From Parcubacteria group bacterium RIFCSPHIGHO2_01_FULL_47_10b (GTDB taxonomy: Bacteria; Patescibacteriota; Minisyncoccia; 2-01-FULL-47-10), in the NCBI GenBank assembly GCA_001824325.1, contig MHXC01000031.1, positions 6,313-18,007 of the forward strand: a DNA stretch of 11,695 nt. Reading direction: 5' to 3'. Below, piece after piece: positions 7,340-11,695 of this stretch (the first letter of the stretch is position 1; every line of letters starts with the position of its first letter). The translations under genes were made by a program, and so were the position numbers. A model generated the notes under the pieces. It worked only from the letters and a program-made list of their open reading frames with translations, was not told the DNA's origin and searched no databases.

Positions 7340-8080
7340 ATGGCCATCAATATCCGAAACGCCCCCCCATCATCACGATTCCTCGAAGTTGCAGAGATTC
7401 GCAACGGCGTTGTCATTTTGAAAAATGGCGGGTTGCGCGCTGTGCTTATGACATCATCGGTCAACTTCGCCCTCAAATCAGCAATCGAGCAGGAATCATT
7501 GGTGTTTCGCTATCAAAGCTTTCTCAACTCGCTCGACTTCCCGCTCCAAATTGTGGTCAACTCTCGGCAGTTAAACCTCGACGACTATCTATTATCGCTC
7601 GAAGAGCGCGCGCAAAATCAAGAGAATGAACTGCTGAAGCTCCAGACGCGCGAATATATCGACTTCGTCCAGAGCTTGATTCAATTATCCAATATCATCT
7701 CCAAGTATTTCTACATTGTTATCCCCTTTTCCCCATCAGAAAGCGCAAAAGGGTTGTTCGGATCTCTGTCCGGTGGCCTTCACTACACGCAATCGCAATT
7801 CGAAGAATTGAAAAGCCAATTGTGGCAGCGAGTAAAACACGTACAAATCGGTCTTGAGGCAATGGAAATTCGAGCAGAACCGCTGAATACCACCGAGCTC
7901 ATCGAATTATTTTACAACTTATACAATCCGGCAGATAAGATGCGGCAAAAGAAGCAGAACGTCATGGAATTGGCGCAGTCAATCGGCCAGGGCGATTTTC
8001 AAGATATGGGTGACGAGGCGCCACTAGAGACAAATGACCCGGGCATGCAGGCCGCACAAGCGTCGCACCAGCAACAATAG
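7340..8080 (+). CDS. TraC-like protein resembling a VirB4 N-terminal domain
   Basis: 246 residues. The fold signature resembles the N-terminal domain of VirB4/TraC ATPases: a beta-rich start with NGVVILKNGGLRAVL (22-36), a helix with FRYQSFLNSLDFPLQIVV (56-73), YFYIVIPF (123-130) and NTTELIELFYNLYNP (183-197). There is no Walker A or B, no membrane segment and no cysteine. The C-terminal 30 residues are Gln/Asp-rich and probably disordered. ATG 7340 is chosen over upstream in-frame ATG codons, since 7157-7339 would overlap most of the PrgI C-terminus; it follows the PrgI stop by one base. VirB4 begins 13 bases downstream. A free-standing N-terminal-like protein next to PrgI and VirB4 is a familiar arrangement in CPR clusters, from memory. 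It probably binds VirB4 or the channel. Confidence 0.8.
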   Translation: MAINIRNAPPSSRFLEVAEIRNGVVILKNGGLRAVLMTSSVNFALKSAIEQESLVFRYQSFLNSLDFPLQIVVNSRQLNLDDYLLSLEERAQNQENELLKLQTREYIDFVQSLIQLSNIISKYFYIVIPFSPSESAKGLFGSLSGGLHYTQSQFEELKSQLWQRVKHVQIGLEAMEIRAEPLNTTELIELFYNLYNPADKMRQKKQNVMELAQSIGQGDFQDMGDEAPLETNDPGMQAAQASHQQQ

Positions 8081-8093
8081 CAATAACAACACT

Positions 8094-11000
8094 ATGGGAC
8101 TATTTTCGAAAAACAAACCACCAGTTGCACCGCAAGCGCCCTTAACAGGGGCGCAGGCCACAACCCAACCGGTAGCTGCGACTCCACCACAGCCCGCGCA
8201 AAGCGCCCCGCCAGCGGCAGCGCCACAAAAACCCGCAAAGAAAAAAGGGGGGTTGTTTTCGTTCAAGTTCGGCGGCAAAGGCAAGAAGTCGGGCGTTTCA
8301 ACGGTTGACACACTGTCAGCTGCGGATCTTCGCGCCCAGGGTGTAAAAGCTTTCCAACAATTTATTGCGCCATCTGCGGTGCTCGTAACCCCGAACTCCC
8401 TGCAAATCGGCAAGCGCTTCTGCCGCACCATGTTCGTGGCAAACTTCCCGCGTTTTGTGCGAACTGCCTGGCTTGCGCCAATCATCAACCTGAACCGCAT
8501 GCATGATATTTCAATTTTCATACATCCCGCAGACACAACCGCGGTGCTCAAAGGCATGACCAGCCAGCTCGCTAAAATTCAAGCCCAGGTAAGCCAGCGG
8601 GAAGAAAAAGGACTCGTGCGATCCCCTGTTCTTGATACCGCACTCCAAGACATAGAACGGTTGCGCGACTCCCTCCAACAAGGCCGCGAACGATTCTTCC
8701 GCCTCGGCATTTATATGACTGTCTACGGTAACTCCGAAGAGGAAGTCGAGACGCTCGAAAAAGAAATCGAGTCAATTTTGGAAAACCGGCTCATTGAGTC
8801 GCGCCTGGCGACATTCCAGCAACAAGAAGGGTTTAATACGACATTGCCTATTTCCGAGGATCGACTGCTCATCAACTCGCAAATGAACACCGGGCCAATT
8901 TCAACATCGTTCCCGTTTGTGTCTGCTGACTTGAGCTCGAACAAAGGGATTCTCTATGGAGTAAATAGGCATAACAACTCGCTCATATTATTTGACAGAT
9001 TTTCGCTAGAGAACGCCAATGAGGTAGTATTCGGAAAGAGCGGCTCGGGGAAGACAATAAGGGGGTCCGAGCGTGTCCTATGCCGAGTAAATGAAAAAAT
9101 GCAACTCACCCAGATTGGTAGACTCGTTGAATCGTATGCAAAACAACATGGCACTATCCCCATTGATCGAGAAATCGAGGGTATATTATTCCCTCCCGGT
9201 CTTGAGATATATGCATTTGACAAGTCCATGAGGGGTTCGTGGTCGCGCGTTACTGTTGCAATGCGTAAAAAAGCCCCTGATACTTTTTACAAGTTACAAA
9301 CCCAAAGCGGTCGCGAAATCACCACTACTGGCGACCATAATATGGTCATATTAAAGGACGGAATAGTGCAAGACGCAAAGATGTCCGAAGTGCGCGAAGG
9401 TGCATTTATTCCGTTGCCTCGAGTCATCCGTACACAAAAAATATCCCCGTTTGTCGGACAAAATGCAGTGGTGAAGGAATACGCGTTTGAAACGCTTGCC
9501 GGCCTTATCACATCAGAAGGAAATGTGACTTTGCGAGCAATATATATTAGTAATACAGATCCAAAAGTTTTATTAATCATCAATGAATGCCTAAAAACAC
9601 TAAACATTACAAAATATTCTTGGTCTTTGAAAGACGAACCCGGGACAAACTTCGTAAAAGTGCATGGCATATATATTAAAGATAGAGGGCTTGTCGCTCG
9701 GGCGCGCCGCCTTGGTCTAACTGGCACATCCGGCACAAAGCATATTCCCTCCTATCTCGTAGACCTTGATAACCAAGCAATTGCGGCCTATCTTTCTGCA
9801 TATTATGAGGGGGATGGCGGCGTTGAAAAGTGTAGCGTTAGCGCAACGACGAAATCAAAAGATTTGGCGTCGGGACTTTCATATTTACTCTATCGTTTCG
9901 GTATAGTCGCCCGAATCAAAAAAATAAAGAAAATGCCCACCAATTCTGATTGGAAGCGTAAAAAGACCTACTGGCGAATTGCGATCTCGGGACGTGAGCA
10001 GTTAGAACGATTCCAGTATCTTATTGGATTCCTTACAAAAACAAAGAATGACAAGTTGGGGGAGTTGCTCGCGAAACAAGTAGCACCCAATACCAATGTT
10101 GATGTTATTCCCGAAATGAAGCCGTATCTTCAAGCCATTTACGACAATTTTGGCTTTGCTTTATATGGAATAAACAACGCGCTATTATGCCCTCTCCTTC
10201 GAGCCAGATTCAAGCCATCGCGGGAAATATTGAGCAAAATTATCCATGAGGTTGAATTTCAGATCCGCTGTTATGAGGCCGAAGAGCGACGCACCGCATA
10301 TATACGTTCGCTACCAGAACTTCGCGAGATAATAGCGGTGGGAGCGGAGCACAAAGAGCTAAACCGCGCCCTCTGGCAGCAGATGGGACAAACATGGCGA
10401 CTAATGAAAAACCAAGAGGTGCAATCACATGCACATAATGTGTTTGCTGCAGCTCGCATAGTCGGCATTGGCTCGTATAGTCTCGCTAATATCAAATACG
10501 ATCTTGAAGCACGCATTAGAAACACTGGCACGCGCCTCACGACGTTTAGCACAACAACGAAAGCGTACATCATCGATAATCCCAGCGGCGCAGTACGTTA
10601 CGCCACGCTCAAAACTGATATTGCGCGCTGCCAGCGCATCTACGATCAACAAGCGCCTGCCATTGCGAGAACCAAACAAGCGCTCGCCTCACTGAAACGC
10701 TTCGTAAACGCTGATTTATTCTGGGATCCTATCGCCAAAATCCAAAAAATCGCCAATAAACGCGACAAATATGTGTATGACTTAACGGTGGATAACGAGG
10801 TATTTTTGGCTGGCCATGGCGGCATGTTCGTGCACAACTCATACACGATAAAGTTGGAAATCTTACGTTACATGATGCAAGGCGCCGACATTATCATCAT
10901 CGACCCGGAAAATGAATACCAATATCTGGCTCAAACCGTTGGCGGTTCATTCCTCAAAATCTCGCTATCCAGTGAACACCATATTAATCCTTTCGACTTG

Positions 11001-11695
11001 CCTCCAGTTCGCGAAGGCGAGGACCCGCGTAACGTACTACGGGAGGCGGTAGTGGATTTAGTAAATATCACGCGCATTATGTTAGGCGGCCTTTCGGCCG
11101 AAGAAGATGCCATTATAGATAAAGCGATCCGCGAAGCATATGCCAGTCGCGACATTACGCCAGAAACTCCAAACTTCCACGAAAAAACGCCGCCAATATT
11201 AAAGGACCTACAAGATATTCTCCAAGACCTTGAGGGCGGCAAATCGCTTGCCATTAAGCTCGAAAAATATACCACCGGCAGGTTCGAAGGATTCTTCAAC
11301 CATCAATCCAACATCGAAATTGATAAAGAGCTCGTGGTATTCAACATCCGCGACATGGAAGAGGACCTGCGCCCGATCGCCATGTTTATTATCCTCAACT
11401 ACATTTGGAAACGTATTCGCTACAAGCTCAAAAAACGCATTTTGTTCGTGGATGAGGCCTGGTGGCTGTTACAGCACGAAGAATCGGCATCGTTCTTATT
11501 CAGCATTGCAAAGCGCGCTCGAAAATACTATCTTGGACTCACGACCATCACCCAAGACGTTGCTGACTTCCTGCGCAGCCGCTACGGCGAGCCGATCATC
11601 ACCAACTCCTCGCTGCAACTATTGTTTAAACAATCCCCTGCCACCATCGACATTGTGCAGCAGACATTCAACCTCACTGACGAGGAAAAGATGAT
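8094..11695 (+). CDS. virB4: VirB4-family ATPase interrupted by an intein (3'-truncated)
   Basis: The frame is open from ATG 8094 to the right edge: 1200 codons, of which 595 are intein. VirB4 is the cytoplasmic ATPase that powers type IV secretion and pilus assembly. Residues 8-54 are a Pro/Ala/Gln-rich linker ending in KKKGG. The VirB4/TraC N-terminal domain follows to about 300, including ALQDIERLRDSLQQGRERFF. Walker A is split: GKSGSGK (314-320) ends the N-extein and S-YTIKLEILR begins the C-extein at 10839. After splicing, IIIIDPENEYQYL and INPFDLPP follow, then Walker B ILFVDEAWWLL (Asp and Glu near 525 and 526 of the spliced chain) and ITNSSLQLLFKQS, all typical of the family. The protein stops mid-domain at the window edge. 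No Shine-Dalgarno is visible; the gene follows the TraC-like gene by 13 bases. Function requires intein removal. Confidence 0.92.
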   Translation, partial: MGLFSKNKPPVAPQAPLTGAQATTQPVAATPPQPAQSAPPAAAPQKPAKKKGGLFSFKFGGKGKKSGVSTVDTLSAADLRAQGVKAFQQFIAPSAVLVTPNSLQIGKRFCRTMFVANFPRFVRTAWLAPIINLNRMHDISIFIHPADTTAVLKGMTSQLAKIQAQVSQREEKGLVRSPVLDTALQDIERLRDSLQQGRERFFRLGIYMTVYGNSEEEVETLEKEIESILENRLIESRLATFQQQEGFNTTLPISEDRLLINSQMNTGPISTSFPFVSADLSSNKGILYGVNRHNNSLILFDRFSLENANEVVFGKSGSGKTIRGSERVLCRVNEKMQLTQIGRLVESYAKQHGTIPIDREIEGILFPPGLEIYAFDKSMRGSWSRVTVAMRKKAPDTFYKLQTQSGREITTTGDHNMVILKDGIVQDAKMSEVREGAFIPLPRVIRTQKISPFVGQNAVVKEYAFETLAGLITSEGNVTLRAIYISNTDPKVLLIINECLKTLNITKYSWSLKDEPGTNFVKVHGIYIKDRGLVARARRLGLTGTSGTKHIPSYLVDLDNQAIAAYLSAYYEGDGGVEKCSVSATTKSKDLASGLSYLLYRFGIVARIKKIKKMPTNSDWKRKKTYWRIAISGREQLERFQYLIGFLTKTKNDKLGELLAKQVAPNTNVDVIPEMKPYLQAIYDNFGFALYGINNALLCPLLRARFKPSREILSKIIHEVEFQIRCYEAEERRTAYIRSLPELREIIAVGAEHKELNRALWQQMGQTWRLMKNQEVQSHAHNVFAAARIVGIGSYSLANIKYDLEARIRNTGTRLTTFSTTTKAYIIDNPSGAVRYATLKTDIARCQRIYDQQAPAIARTKQALASLKRFVNADLFWDPIAKIQKIANKRDKYVYDLTVDNEVFLAGHGGMFVHNSYTIKLEILRYMMQGADIIIIDPENEYQYLAQTVGGSFLKISLSSEHHINPFDLPPVREGEDPRNVLREAVVDLVNITRIMLGGLSAEEDAIIDKAIREAYASRDITPETPNFHEKTPPILKDLQDILQDLEGGKSLAIKLEKYTTGRFEGFFNHQSNIEIDKELVVFNIRDMEEDLRPIAMFIILNYIWKRIRYKLKKRILFVDEAWWLLQHEESASFLFSIAKRARKYYLGLTTITQDVADFLRSRYGEPIITNSSLQLLFKQSPATIDIVQQTFNLTDEEKM
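9054..10838 (+). mobile_element. Intein with LAGLIDADG endonuclease in the VirB4 Walker A
   Basis: 595 codons in frame with VirB4, from Thr (ACA, 9054) to Asn (AAC, 10836). Block A: TIRGSERVLCRVN, then IGRLVE, matching the intein pattern with Gly4, Val8 and Leu9. Block B: SGREITTTGDH, with the TxxH motif (Thr92, His95). Endonuclease motifs lie at 148-156 and 247-256. NVDVIP (348-353) and DLFWD (554-558) are typical of archaeal-style inteins. Block F is KYVYDLTVD (Asp576). Block G is GGMFVHN, then extein Ser: penultimate His594, Asn595 and a Ser+1 nucleophile. Precise removal regenerates GKSGSGKSYT, a normal P-loop. Asp at block F position 4 argues for class 1 rather than class 3. The oddity is Thr at position 1, where Cys or Ser is normal. 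Splicing was not tested; the boundary call rests on both junctions agreeing. Confidence 0.93.
9483..10115 (+). other. LAGLIDADG homing endonuclease domain of the intein
   Basis: Approximate domain limits. First dodecapeptide TLAGLITSEGN (intein residues 147-157) carries the acidic residue Glu155; the second, YLSAYYEGDGG (246-256), carries Asp254. Between and after them are the usual helix-strand elements, including LSYLLYRFGIVARIKKIKK and TYWRIAISGREQLERF, and the VIP segment at 351-353. Both metal-binding acidic positions are filled, so the nuclease may be active. It would recognise the intein-free virB4 Walker A sequence and promote copying of the intein into it. Confidence 0.85.

Noticed and set aside
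8024..8557. Minus-strand reading frame (177 residues) opposite the start of virB4
   Set aside because: Its Gly/Ala/Leu-rich low-complexity stretch is the antisense of the Pro/Ala/Gln linker of VirB4. No promoter or start signal was seen.
9054..9059. Intein starting one codon later (Ile), leaving Thr in the extein
   Set aside because: The spliced product would read GKTSYT with one residue too many, and block A alignment would lose the Gly4/Val8 register.
10770..10841. Class 3 intein chemistry (Trp-Cys-Thr set) as an explanation of the missing Cys1
   Set aside because: Block F has Asp where class 3 has Cys, and the C-terminal end is a standard His-Asn/Ser junction.
11230..11694. 154-residue plus-strand reading frame near the right edge
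   Set aside because: It is out of frame with VirB4, whose Walker B and downstream motifs occupy the same bases; Ser/Arg/Thr-rich composition is typical of a frame shadow.

Overview
The window reads as a piece of a Candidate Phyla Radiation (Patescibacteria, perhaps Parcubacteria-like) chromosome. The evidence is the tightly packed one-strand gene order PrgI, TraC-like protein and VirB4 next to a VirB6-like membrane protein and several unrecognised exported proteins. Almost all start codons also lack a convincing Shine-Dalgarno sequence, and the only recognisable promoters are extended -10 type. The phylum assignment is an inference from gene content; no taxonomic marker is present. All genes are on the + strand, and no RNA gene, IS element or CRISPR array was seen.

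Layout. Positions 3-2230 encode three presumably cell-surface proteins: a 5'-truncated helical protein, a membrane-anchored protein with a related C-terminal domain, and a membrane-anchored protein with 20 cysteines. A short intergenic stretch (2231-2312) holds an extended -10 promoter and a perfect DnaA-box 9-mer. It precedes a 658-residue secreted protein with 12 cysteines, a 611-residue polytopic VirB6/TrbL-like protein and a 249-residue helical protein containing an internal duplication. A second copy of the same promoter 13-mer sits at the very end of that gene and precedes PrgI, the TraC-like protein and VirB4. VirB4 runs off the right edge.

The standout feature is a 595-residue LAGLIDADG intein (9054-10838) inserted in frame inside the Walker A motif of VirB4. 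Removing it joins GKSGSGK to S-YTIKLE and restores a normal P-loop. Its first residue is Thr instead of the usual Cys or Ser. Block B (TxxH), block F (YDL) and the C-terminal His-Asn/Ser junction are intact, and both acidic residues of the endonuclease motifs are present.

Together the genes look like a type IV secretion-like machine: VirB4 as the ATPase, PrgI and the VirB6-like protein as the inner-membrane channel, and the cysteine-rich exported proteins as candidate surface or pilus-like parts. Relaxase, VirD4 and VirB11 genes are not in the window, so conjugation, DNA uptake and protein secretion cannot be told apart here. VirB4 can be functional only after protein splicing, so the intein could act as a gate on the whole system; that last point is inference.
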